DNA of 45,509 bases from an uncultured Prevotellaceae bacterium (GTDB lineage Bacteria > Bacteroidota > Bacteroidia > Bacteroidales > Bacteroidaceae), in contig ONSR01000031.1 in the NCBI GenBank assembly GCA_900320565.1, positions 1-45,509 on the forward strand. The letters run 5' to 3'. Within the stretch, counting starts at the first letter, position 1; the number at the start of each line of letters is the position of its first letter. The notes beneath the pieces were generated by a model, which saw nothing but the letters and a program-made list of their open reading frames with translations, searched no databases and had not been told where the DNA came from. This document shows positions 8,068 through 15,302 of the stretch, piece by piece. The translations under genes and the position numbers were made by a program.

Positions 8068-8502
8068 ATGAAACACGAAACTTCGCCCATCGAGACTCTG
8101 CTCGAGTCGCACAATATAAAGCCAACGGCCAATCGCATTTTGGTGTGCAGGTCACTTGCTGAAGCCAAGCAACCCATGTCGCTCAGCGAGCTGGAATGCG
8201 AAATCCTGTCGCTCGACAAATCCAGCGTATTCAGGGTTTTGTCATTGCTGCGCGAGCATCACCTGGTGCATGTTCTTGAGGACGGAAGCGATGGCGTACG
8301 CTATGAAATCTGTCATAGCACCGACGGCCATGAACACGACGACGACCAACACGTTCACTTCTTCTGCGAATGCTGCCGGCGCACATTCTGCATCAACGAC
8401 ATTCCCATTCCGAACGTCAGCCTGCCACAAGGATACGTCCTTGAAAGCATCAACTACATGGCTAAAGGTCTTTGCCCCAAATGCGCCTCCAAAAGGAAAT
8501 AA
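8068..8502 (+). CDS. Fur-family metal-responsive transcriptional regulator
   Basis: A cytoplasmic DNA-binding repressor of 144 aa. An N-terminal winged helix (residues about 8-75, with IKPTANRILVCRSL and KSSVFRVLSLL) is followed by a His/Asp-rich hinge, HSTDGHEHDDDQHVHFF (83-99), and two CxxC pairs, C100/C103 and C136/C139, which fit the structural zinc site of the family. The class (Fur, Zur or other) cannot be fixed by sequence alone. The Cu/Zn exporter 81 bp downstream favours sensing of zinc or a related metal. The start at 8068 lies almost on the promoter -7 box. No in-frame ATG nearby gives a better start. Confidence 0.88.
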   Translation: MKHETSPIETLLESHNIKPTANRILVCRSLAEAKQPMSLSELECEILSLDKSSVFRVLSLLREHHLVHVLEDGSDGVRYEICHSTDGHEHDDDQHVHFFCECCRRTFCINDIPIPNVSLPQGYVLESINYMAKGLCPKCASKRK

Positions 8503-8520
8503 CTCTGGTAAACTGCACTT

Positions 8521-8535
8521 TGCAACCCAGTTGCA
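8521..8535. promoter_or_regulatory. Candidate operator: perfect inverted repeat upstream of the metal-efflux gene
   Basis: TGCAAC-CCA-GTTGCA is a perfect 6-bp inverted repeat with a 3-bp spacer. It lies 12 bp upstream of the -7 box at 8548-8555, in the place where a Fur-family repressor could block the promoter. Binding by the neighbouring regulator is inference. Confidence 0.45.
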
Positions 8536-8547
8536 CGAAATCCTCTG

Positions 8548-8555
8548 TACCTTTG
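8548..8555 (+). promoter_or_regulatory. -7 box of the Cu/Zn efflux gene
   Basis: TACCTTTG followed by C matches the Bacteroidetes consensus, 28 bp before the ATG at 8584. The efflux gene can therefore be transcribed separately from the regulator. Confidence 0.7.
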
Positions 8556-8583
8556 CAGCGCAAAACAAAGATAATGATATAAT

Positions 8584-9855
8584 ATGGTACTTGAATGGAT
8601 TGAACAATATTGGGATGCTCTGGTGCTGATGACTGCCGAGATGGCTCCCTATTTGCTTTTAGGTTTCTTCATTGCTGGCATTCTGCGTGTATTTGTGCCA
8701 CGAAGTTTATATACAAAACATCTTGCAAGGCCTGGCATGAAGAGCGTGGTGAAGGCCGCAGCACTTGGTGTTCCCCTGCCGCTATGTTCATGTGGTGTCA
8801 TTCCTACGACAGTAGGCCTCCGGCGCGAAGGTGCCAGCAATGGAGCTTGCACCAGTTTCCTGATTGCCACACCGCAAACGGGCGTTGACAGCATTGCAGC
8901 GACCTACTCTCTCATGGGCCTTCCCTTTGCCATCGTTCGCCCCGTCGCTGCTCTCTTCACGGCCATATTCGGCGGTTGGCTGGTCCAAAAGTATGCCCAT
9001 GAGGATAAAGAGGCTGTGGCAAACGTTACCTGTGGCGACTCATGCTGCCACAGTCCAGGCGAGAACAAGAGCCTCGTCGGCAAACTGAAAGAGGCATTCT
9101 CTTATGCTTTTGTCGAGATGATGGAGGACGTGGGCAAATGGCTCGTCGTTGGTCTGCTCATTGCAGCGCTCATCACCGTCGCAGTTCCCAATGAGTGGCT
9201 GGCTGCGCTACACGACTATAAGCTGCTGAACATGCTCATCGTGCTGGCCATTGCCATCCCCATGTACGTCTGTGCAACGGGCAGCATTCCTATCGCTGTT
9301 TCGCTGATGGCAAAAGGACTTACGCCAGGAGCAGGGCTGGTGTTGCTGATGGCGGGACCGGCCGTCAATTCTGCCTCGATGCTGGTCATCGGTAAAGTAT
9401 TCGGGAGGCGTACCCTTTGGCTCTATCTTCTCTCCATCATCATCGGAGCCATGCTCTTCGGGCTTGGCATCGACTATCTTCTGCCAGGAGAGTGGTTTGC
9501 CGTAAAAAGCGGCATTACGGAGACTGCCTGCCACGATGGCGGCATCGGCATCTTCTCGTACATCTGCACTGGCTTGCTGCTAGTGTTCCTGCTGAATGCT
9601 CTTGCCAGCCGCCACCATCATCATCATCATGGCGAGGCCGAGATGTCTTCCTGTATAATATATAATGTAGAAGGTATGAACTGCAATCACTGTGCAGCAA
9701 ACGTCGGGAAAGCCATAGCGGAAGTTGCCGGTGTAGAACATGTTGAAGTGTCCCTTCACGAAAAGACTGCAAGCATCCAGGGCAATCCCAATGAGGCTGA
9801 CATACTGCAAGCCGTCGAAAGCATCGGGTTCAAAGCAAGCAAAGCCACCATATAA
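8584..9855 (+). CDS. SO_0444-type Cu/Zn efflux permease with C-terminal HMA domain
   Basis: An inner-membrane permease of the DUF318/ArsP-like family, thought to export copper or zinc. The protein has 423 aa. Two permease halves (about 10-135 and 175-330) have hydrophobic segments and the family motifs PLPLCSCGVIPTTVGLRREGASNGACTSFLIATPQTG and, in the second half, MYVCATGSIPIAVSLMAKG. A loop with GDSCCHSPGE may bind metal. A run of six His (residues 344-349) follows the last helix. A heavy-metal-associated domain closes the protein (about 355-423), with GMNCNHC giving Cys 367 and Cys 370. The fused HMA domain and the adjacent Fur-family gene support a role in heavy-metal resistance. Confidence 0.88.
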   Translation: MVLEWIEQYWDALVLMTAEMAPYLLLGFFIAGILRVFVPRSLYTKHLARPGMKSVVKAAALGVPLPLCSCGVIPTTVGLRREGASNGACTSFLIATPQTGVDSIAATYSLMGLPFAIVRPVAALFTAIFGGWLVQKYAHEDKEAVANVTCGDSCCHSPGENKSLVGKLKEAFSYAFVEMMEDVGKWLVVGLLIAALITVAVPNEWLAALHDYKLLNMLIVLAIAIPMYVCATGSIPIAVSLMAKGLTPGAGLVLLMAGPAVNSASMLVIGKVFGRRTLWLYLLSIIIGAMLFGLGIDYLLPGEWFAVKSGITETACHDGGIGIFSYICTGLLLVFLLNALASRHHHHHHGEAEMSSCIIYNVEGMNCNHCAANVGKAIAEVAGVEHVEVSLHEKTASIQGNPNEADILQAVESIGFKASKATI

Positions 9856-9864
9856 CGCAAGAAA

Positions 9865-9888
9865 CCGGCGCACTTCACAGTGCACCGG
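9865..9888. terminator. Hairpin after the efflux gene, possible terminator
   Basis: CCGG-c-GCACT pairs with AGTGC-a-CCGG around a 4-nt loop. No T-run follows on the plus strand; on the minus strand TTTC follows. Whether it terminates transcription is uncertain. Confidence 0.35.
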
Positions 9889-10009
9889 AGGCTATGGAAT
9901 TCCGTCTTGATTAACTAGCCTAAAACATCTTCAAAGCGAACTTGACGAAAATAAATCTTGCATTTCAAATTTCGCTTGTTTTGGAAGGACTGGAGAACTT
10001 CCATTTTCC

Positions 10010-10061
10010 CACGTGTGGGAAAATAATTTCTCACGCGTGGGAAAAATGATTGTCACACGTC
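10010..10061. repeat. 22-bp-period palindrome array A (between convergent genes)
   Basis: Three units with centres CACGTGTG (10010), CACGCGTG (10032) and CACACGTC (10054) are spaced exactly 22 bp apart. The first two are flanked by TTTCCCA or TTCT and by GGGAAA, making almost perfect 18-bp palindromes. The remaining sequence between the efflux gene and the BlaR1-like gene shows no gene. Confidence 0.8.
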
Positions 10062-10094
10062 AATCTCATTGAACGTCCATCAAGCTCTAGTTTT

Positions 10095-11783
10095 TTACTG
10101 CTTTACGAACCTGTAGTTCGTCACGCCACATTCGCTCATGATGCGTTTGATGCGTTCAATGTGCTCTTGCGGAACGCCTTTGCAGACATTGATGCGAACG
10201 CTGTGGTCCTTGCGGATTGCGACTTCTTTCAGGTGTACGCTGATGTCGTCCACATCCCACTTCCACGAGCAGATGGTGTAGTTCTTCCAGCTGAAGCCGT
10301 CGAAGTTGCCTCTCCTTTCCCAGATTGAAGTCTTGGTGCCGCAGTCTTTTGGAGGAGTTCCAGTAAGCAGGATGGTCAACTCAGGGTTGATGTTGCCCTT
10401 CACGCCAGCAGGAATCTGGACGGGCTTGGTGGTAAGGTTGACCATTAGTTTCTCCCCTTTGGACCGCATCTGTATCTCCACTTTCTTCAGAGCCGAAGCA
10501 GGCAGGTTAGGCAGGTTATTGACATCGAGCTGCTTGCCGTCGAGCATGACGTCGTAGTACTTCATGTGAAACGCCCACGGATAGCCACAATCGGGATGCT
10601 CCTCGATGAAGGAGTTGTCGCCCTTCACCACCCAAGTGCCCTTGAGCCACGAGACTGCAATTGCAGGGCCATGCTTCTTGATAAAGTCTTTTGCGTCATC
10701 CTTAGGGATAAAGGCATTCAGCATCCTGTCCTTATAGAACCCTCGTACTTCATCCGTCGTTACGATTCCCATTCCAGGTACAGCCACCTCGACGGGGCCG
10801 TTATCTTGTACTTGGTCGTTCTCCTTGACGACAGATGAAACTGTCTCGTTCGAAGGGATTATCTCCTCGACTTTAGGTTTGGCCCAAGCAACTAAGGCAA
10901 GCGCCATGAGTGCTGGCAAGACGAGTCCTTTGCTCATCAACCAGCGATTGGAATTGTTTTTGTGCATCATCTTGATTCTTTTCTTAAGTGAATGGTGACT
11001 GAGGTTGTTGCAAACCGTCTGCAGTCGGCTGCCCACAGCTTTCGTCACGAGTAAGAGTTGATATGTCTTTGCATCGATGCCAAAGTTCAGTACGGCGTTG
11101 TCTGCTTCGTATTCATGCACGGCCTTGAGGTCGCGACCAAGCAGATAGACGAAGGGATTGAACCATTGAAGGGCCTTTACCGCTTCGAGAAGCAGGAGGT
11201 CCCAGGTGTGGCCGAGACGGATGTGAGCCTGTTCGTGAGCCAAGATGGGCTGGCGAAGGTGCTCGTAATCCGAGGCGTTTATTATTATATAATGTAGGAA
11301 ACTGTAGGGCGCGAAGTTTCCTCCATGAATGACTATAGTGTTGCCAAATTCGTCCTTCGTATGCACACCGCCTTTTATCTCCTTGAACAGACGGAAGAGT
11401 TGTACGAAAAAGATAGCGAGAGAGGCAAAGAGGCCAAGGAAATAGGCAGCCTCCACTATCCCTTCCAAAGAAGGTGTGAATGGACGTTCTTGTTCTGTCG
11501 AATTGACAATCTCAAGCTGTTCTTCGTGCTGAGAAACCTCATATTCTTCTTCGAATTGTATATCAGGCTGGACAATAGCTTCCTGCATTGGGACTTCTTC
11601 ATAGCTGAGGAACTTCGGCTTCCGTATCGTGAGCTGGACAAAAGGCAGCACCATCGAAATGACGAGCACGCAGAGCAGAGCCGCACGATTGAAGCGATGG
11701 AACGTCTCACGACTGAGCAGTAAGGCAAAGCTACCGTAAAGGATTGCCAGCAACAAGGCTGATTTTATAATGTAGAGCAACAT
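10095..11783 (-). CDS. BlaR1/MecR1-like M56 peptidase, antirepressor
   Basis: An inner-membrane zinc metallopeptidase that would sense a signal and inactivate the partner BlaI repressor. Membrane helices are visible at about 5-25, 34-52, 108-132 and, after the protease domain, 285-300. The protease domain carries HEQAH at 183-187 (HExxH zinc motif) in ILAHEQAHIRLGHTWD, and EYEADNAVL supplies the downstream Glu. The C-terminal half (about 305-562) is outside the membrane and is not a penicillin-binding domain. It has no motif I can name, so the signal is probably not a beta-lactam. It lies 20 bp downstream of the blaI-like gene on the same strand. Confidence 0.88.
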   Translation of the reverse strand: MLLYIIKSALLLAILYGSFALLLSRETFHRFNRAALLCVLVISMVLPFVQLTIRKPKFLSYEEVPMQEAIVQPDIQFEEEYEVSQHEEQLEIVNSTEQERPFTPSLEGIVEAAYFLGLFASLAIFFVQLFRLFKEIKGGVHTKDEFGNTIVIHGGNFAPYSFLHYIIINASDYEHLRQPILAHEQAHIRLGHTWDLLLLEAVKALQWFNPFVYLLGRDLKAVHEYEADNAVLNFGIDAKTYQLLLVTKAVGSRLQTVCNNLSHHSLKKRIKMMHKNNSNRWLMSKGLVLPALMALALVAWAKPKVEEIIPSNETVSSVVKENDQVQDNGPVEVAVPGMGIVTTDEVRGFYKDRMLNAFIPKDDAKDFIKKHGPAIAVSWLKGTWVVKGDNSFIEEHPDCGYPWAFHMKYYDVMLDGKQLDVNNLPNLPASALKKVEIQMRSKGEKLMVNLTTKPVQIPAGVKGNINPELTILLTGTPPKDCGTKTSIWERRGNFDGFSWKNYTICSWKWDVDDISVHLKEVAIRKDHSVRINVCKGVPQEHIERIKRIMSECGVTNYRFVKQ

Positions 11784-11791
11784 CGTTAACT

Positions 11792-11819
11792 ATGAATTAT
11801 GAACTATGAATTATGAATT
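11792..11819. repeat. Heptanucleotide array across the blaI stop codon
   Basis: Units ATGAATT, ATGAACT, ATGAATT, ATGAATT. The minus-strand stop codon of the BlaI-like gene (11804-11806) is inside the array, so its last residues (IHNS) are encoded by repeat sequence. Confidence 0.9.
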
Positions 11820-12190
11820 AGGGTCAGTATTTCCTGCAGTTCCTCGTCTGTGAGGTCCTCGTTCTGTATGAGGAAAGAGCAGAAACTCTTGGCCGAGCTG
11901 CCGAAAAGCGTGTCTTTCACATCGTTCACAACATGGGCGATGTATTTCTCGCGCGAGAGCATGGGCGAATAGTAAAAGGTACGGCCCGTCTCCTCCTTGC
12001 GTTTGTGCTCGACATAACCCTTTGCTTCCAGGATTTTCAGGAAGGTTGCGACGGTTGTGTAGGCTGGTTTGGGCTCAGCATAACCGTCGACTATCTCGTT
12101 AATCGTGAGGGCGTGAGAAGCGTCCCAAAGCACGTTCATCACATCCATCTCTGCTCGGGTCAGAGGTTTCAAAGTCTTATTTCCGTTCAT
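11804..12190 (-). CDS. BlaI/MecI-family transcriptional repressor
   Basis: A dimeric winged-helix repressor of 128 aa. The DNA-binding part is at about 5-75 (LTRAEMDVMNVLWDASHALTINEIVDGYAEPKPAYTTVATFLKILEAKGYVEHKRK), followed by the family's cleavage/dimer region (GRTFYYSPMLSREKYIAHVVNDVKDTLFGSSAKS). I chose the ATG at 12190. A longer reading frame to 12271 exists, but a -7-like box (TTCCTTTG on the minus strand, 12211-12218) lies inside it, and the family begins near this Met. It is followed by the BlaR1-like gene, forming a sensor-repressor pair. The targets are unknown. Confidence 0.9.
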   Translation of the reverse strand: MNGNKTLKPLTRAEMDVMNVLWDASHALTINEIVDGYAEPKPAYTTVATFLKILEAKGYVEHKRKEETGRTFYYSPMLSREKYIAHVVNDVKDTLFGSSAKSFCSFLIQNEDLTDEELQEILTLIHNS

Positions 12191-12368
12191 AATTTTGGCT
12201 TTTTCTACTGCAAAGGAACAGAGTTTATGACCTACCCCAAAGAAAAGATGCGGAAAAAGAGACGAGACCACTCGCTTTTTAACATATTTATTTAGTTTAC
12301 GAAGGCAAATTATTAGTAATTAACACTTGAGAGCTCCACAAAACGACTGCAGTGACGATGGCAAACTT

Positions 12369-12464
12369 CACACTAGTAAAAGCCAAACGTCACACTAGTA
12401 AATTGCAAACGTCACACTAGTTAAATGCAATCGTCAAACGTGACGTTTTCAATCGTAACGTGGA
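12369..12464. repeat. 22-bp-period palindrome array B
   Basis: CACACTAG occurs at 12369, 12391 and 12413, exactly 22 bp apart, each preceded by GCAAAC-like sequence and followed by TAAA. A fourth unit (CAAACGTG, 12435) is in register. A fifth (GTAACGTG, 12455) is shifted by 2 bp. Confidence 0.8.
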
Positions 12465-12562
12465 ATGTTTGCCGAAGACGCTTGGCTCTATTCGTTTCCA
12501 AGCATTCGGGGGTTCTTTCCGAAAAAGCACGGATAAATTTGGGCGATTGCTTGTTTTTTTCG

Positions 12563-12570
12563 TATCTTTG
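12563..12570 (+). promoter_or_regulatory. -7 box of the alpha-galactosidase gene
   Basis: TATCTTTG followed by C, 46 bp upstream of the first ATG. Confidence 0.7.
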
Positions 12571-12616
12571 CAGAATAATTCCGCTAATAACAACCTGATT
12601 AATACTGACAGAAACT

Positions 12617-15286
12617 ATGATGAAAAGAGTCCTCTTAGCAGTCAGAATCCTGACAAACTCAGTCCTCTGCATGAATGCACAAGTCGAGCCCCCCACTATG
12701 GGCTGGAGTTCGTGGAACACCTTCTCGGTCAACATCTCGGAAGACATCATTAAGGGTCAGGCCGACGCTATGGTATCGCAAGGACTGAAAGATGTCGGCT
12801 ACCAATACATTAACATCGACGACGGCTTCCAATATGGCCGTACCAGCACAGGAAAAGTGCGAATCCATCCACAACGCTTCCCTCATGGACTGAAGGTCGT
12901 GAGCGACTACATCCACTCCAAAGGGCTGAAAGCAGGCATTTACAGTGATGCAGGAGACTGCACTTGCGGCAGTATCAGCAATGGCGACACTCGAAACACG
13001 AATGTGGGCTTCTACGGATATGAACAGGTGGATGCCGACTACTACTTCAAGGAACTGGAGTTCGACTTCATCAAGGTCGATTATTGTGGCGGCAACCATG
13101 CAGGCCTCAACGAACAAGAGCAATATACAGCCATCCACAACGCTATCGTGAATACAGGCAAAAACGTTCGCTACAACCTTTGCAGGTGGGCATATCCGGG
13201 AACTTGGTGTCACGACATCTCCACTTCATGGCGAACAACTGGCGACATCTACGACGGATGGGCTTCCGTGAAAGGCATCTTGGCGGAAAACCTCTACATG
13301 TCAGCTTACTGTTATGACGGGTGTTACAACGATATGGACATGCTCGAAGTGGGACGTTCGATGACAGAAGAAGAGGACAAGACGCACTTCGGCATGTGGT
13401 GCATCATGGCCAGTCCACTACTCATCGGATGCAATATGGCAACAATCAAAGAGCGGCCTCTTGCTCTTTTGAAGAACGAGGAACTGATTGCGCTGAACCA
13501 AGACCCGCTCGGACTGCAGGCTTATGTGGTTCAACACATCGGCGAGACTTACATCCTGACAAAAGACATCCTTACACTTCATGGCACAACTAGGGCTGTG
13601 GCACTCTACAATCCATCCGACAGGGAAGAGAAGATGTGTTTGAGTTTCAGCGAAGTTGACTTAGGAGGCAAAGTGATGGTTCGCGACCTCTTTGAACACG
13701 AGGACTTAGGAGAAATGGAAGGAGCGCTTTCTGTCACTGTTCCACCTCATGCCACTCGTATCTACAAGTTGGAAGCAGAACAACGTCTCGACCGCTATAT
13801 CTACGAAGCAGAGACAGCTTATCTACATGATTATCAGGAAATCTACAACAACCAGTCTGCAGGCACCGCCATCTACGAAACCACATCATCGGCCAGCGGA
13901 GGTGCTTTCGCTAGCTGGCTGGGAGGTCGAAGAAGCAACTCCCTGACATGGAAAGACATTTACGTAAGCGAAGCTGGCGACTACAACATCCACATCAGCG
14001 CAGCCTCGAAGGAAAGTCGTCCGTTTAACGTAGTGCTGAATGAGGAAGAGAAAGGCACAGTCAACGTTCAGACTACCGATTGGGGCGACTTTATGGAATA
14101 CACCATGACGCTTCATCTGCAAGCAGGTTCCAACAACATCGAACTCTACAATGTAAACGGATGGATGCCTAACATCGATTATCTTACAATAGAAAAAGAT
14201 GGCGAAAGAACCGTCATGACTCGTCAGCTCGAAGAACTCATCAGCCACCTCGAAGTCATGAAAGAAGACAATCTGCTGACCGACAAACTGCGACAAGACA
14301 TCGAAACACTCTTGACAAAGGCTAAGAAGGATGGTATCACGGACAGTCAGATTAGAACCTTGCTCAACGACACAAAGAACCTCCAGAACACCATTAAGAC
14401 GATAAAACCCGCACTCGAAGAGTATCTCTTCTGGAAGGACTATGCTCAGCGAAACGTCGATGCTAGTATGGAATCATCTGCCCTTTCCTCATTCATAACT
14501 AAGATAAAGAGGTGCGACTCAAATCTTGCCAAAGCAAACACATTGGATTTAGTAACAAGCGCCCTGAACAACCTGAAGACAGCCGTAACAAACTACCTAA
14601 AATCAACTAATGCAGTGCCCAAGCAGGGCGAATATCTCGACATGACACTCTTCATAGGCAACTACGACTTCTCAACTAAAGACAGCTGGCAAGGCGAACC
14701 GACTTATCGTGATGACTGCGGAGAGGAATACAACAAAGCCTTCGACATGTTCCAGACACTCATGGGCATGAAGCCAGGCGTATATACCGTCAAGGCTGGT
14801 GCCCTCTTCCGAACAGGAAGCAACGACGGCGGAACTGCCTATCGAGCTGGGACAGAAAACATCCAGGCTTATCTTTATGTAAACGACCAGACCGTTAAAG
14901 TCAAGTCTTTATATTCCGAGGAATGGCCCGAGGCATCGCAATATGGCTCTGTCGATAACCGGAATGGCTATCCGCATAGCATGCACGCTGCTGGCATTCG
15001 CTTTGCTGAAGGTTGCTACATGAACGAACTGGCATATACACTATCCGAACGTGGTACGCTCAGGTTTGGCCTGAAATGCGACATTTATAAAGGCGACCAG
15101 TGGTGCTGCTTCGACAATTTCCAACTCCTCTATCAACCCCTACCCGACTTCTACGATGGCATAAAGACCATACAAGCCAAGCATAGAAAAGGCAAGACAT
15201 ATAACCTCAGCGGACAACAGATTGCAGACAACAAAGCAACTAAAGGCATCGTCATCCGAAACGGCAAAAAGGTAGCAATCAAATAG
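12617..15286 (+). CDS. Secreted GH27 alpha-galactosidase with carbohydrate-binding module
   Basis: Expected to remove terminal alpha-galactosyl residues from galactomannan, raffinose-type sugars or host glycans. A signal peptide is followed by the GH27 barrel (about 25-300) beginning PPTMGWSSWNTF, with YINIDDGFQ, the nucleophile Asp 155 in FIKVDYCGG and the likely acid/base Asp 210 in TTGDIYDGW. A beta-sandwich domain (about 300-390) follows. Next is a CBM6/CBM35-like module (about 393-530, YIYEAETAYL to NIDYLTIEK), a helical linker, and another beta-rich domain. The last 28 residues (YNLSGQQIADNKATKGIVIRNGKKVAIK) match a tag found on other secreted proteins here. Two ATGs (12617, 12620) are possible starts. 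It is convergent with the CotH-type gene, 16 bp apart. Confidence 0.9.
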   Translation: MMKRVLLAVRILTNSVLCMNAQVEPPTMGWSSWNTFSVNISEDIIKGQADAMVSQGLKDVGYQYINIDDGFQYGRTSTGKVRIHPQRFPHGLKVVSDYIHSKGLKAGIYSDAGDCTCGSISNGDTRNTNVGFYGYEQVDADYYFKELEFDFIKVDYCGGNHAGLNEQEQYTAIHNAIVNTGKNVRYNLCRWAYPGTWCHDISTSWRTTGDIYDGWASVKGILAENLYMSAYCYDGCYNDMDMLEVGRSMTEEEDKTHFGMWCIMASPLLIGCNMATIKERPLALLKNEELIALNQDPLGLQAYVVQHIGETYILTKDILTLHGTTRAVALYNPSDREEKMCLSFSEVDLGGKVMVRDLFEHEDLGEMEGALSVTVPPHATRIYKLEAEQRLDRYIYEAETAYLHDYQEIYNNQSAGTAIYETTSSASGGAFASWLGGRRSNSLTWKDIYVSEAGDYNIHISAASKESRPFNVVLNEEEKGTVNVQTTDWGDFMEYTMTLHLQAGSNNIELYNVNGWMPNIDYLTIEKDGERTVMTRQLEELISHLEVMKEDNLLTDKLRQDIETLLTKAKKDGITDSQIRTLLNDTKNLQNTIKTIKPALEEYLFWKDYAQRNVDASMESSALSSFITKIKRCDSNLAKANTLDLVTSALNNLKTAVTNYLKSTNAVPKQGEYLDMTLFIGNYDFSTKDSWQGEPTYRDDCGEEYNKAFDMFQTLMGMKPGVYTVKAGALFRTGSNDGGTAYRAGTENIQAYLYVNDQTVKVKSLYSEEWPEASQYGSVDNRNGYPHSMHAAGIRFAEGCYMNELAYTLSERGTLRFGLKCDIYKGDQWCCFDNFQLLYQPLPDFYDGIKTIQAKHRKGKTYNLSGQQIADNKATKGIVIRNGKKVAIK

Positions 15287-15302
15287 GAATAAGGACTACT
15301 TT

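Larger units (their letters stand above)
12191..12616. other. Intergenic region between blaI and GH27 genes
   Basis: A divergent spacer of about 425 bp without a credible gene. It holds the blaI promoter region, palindrome array B (12369-12464) and the GH27 promoter (12563-12570). Reading frames that cross it are made of the repeat array and have no family signal. Confidence 0.7.

Noticed and set aside
12191-12271. N-terminal extension of the BlaI-like protein to 12271
   Set aside because: The extension crosses the likely promoter and lacks similarity to the family, which begins near the Met at 12190.
12421-12750. 109-codon minus-strand frame upstream of and across the GH27 start
   Set aside because: It is antisense to the GH27 signal peptide region and promoter and contains no family signal.
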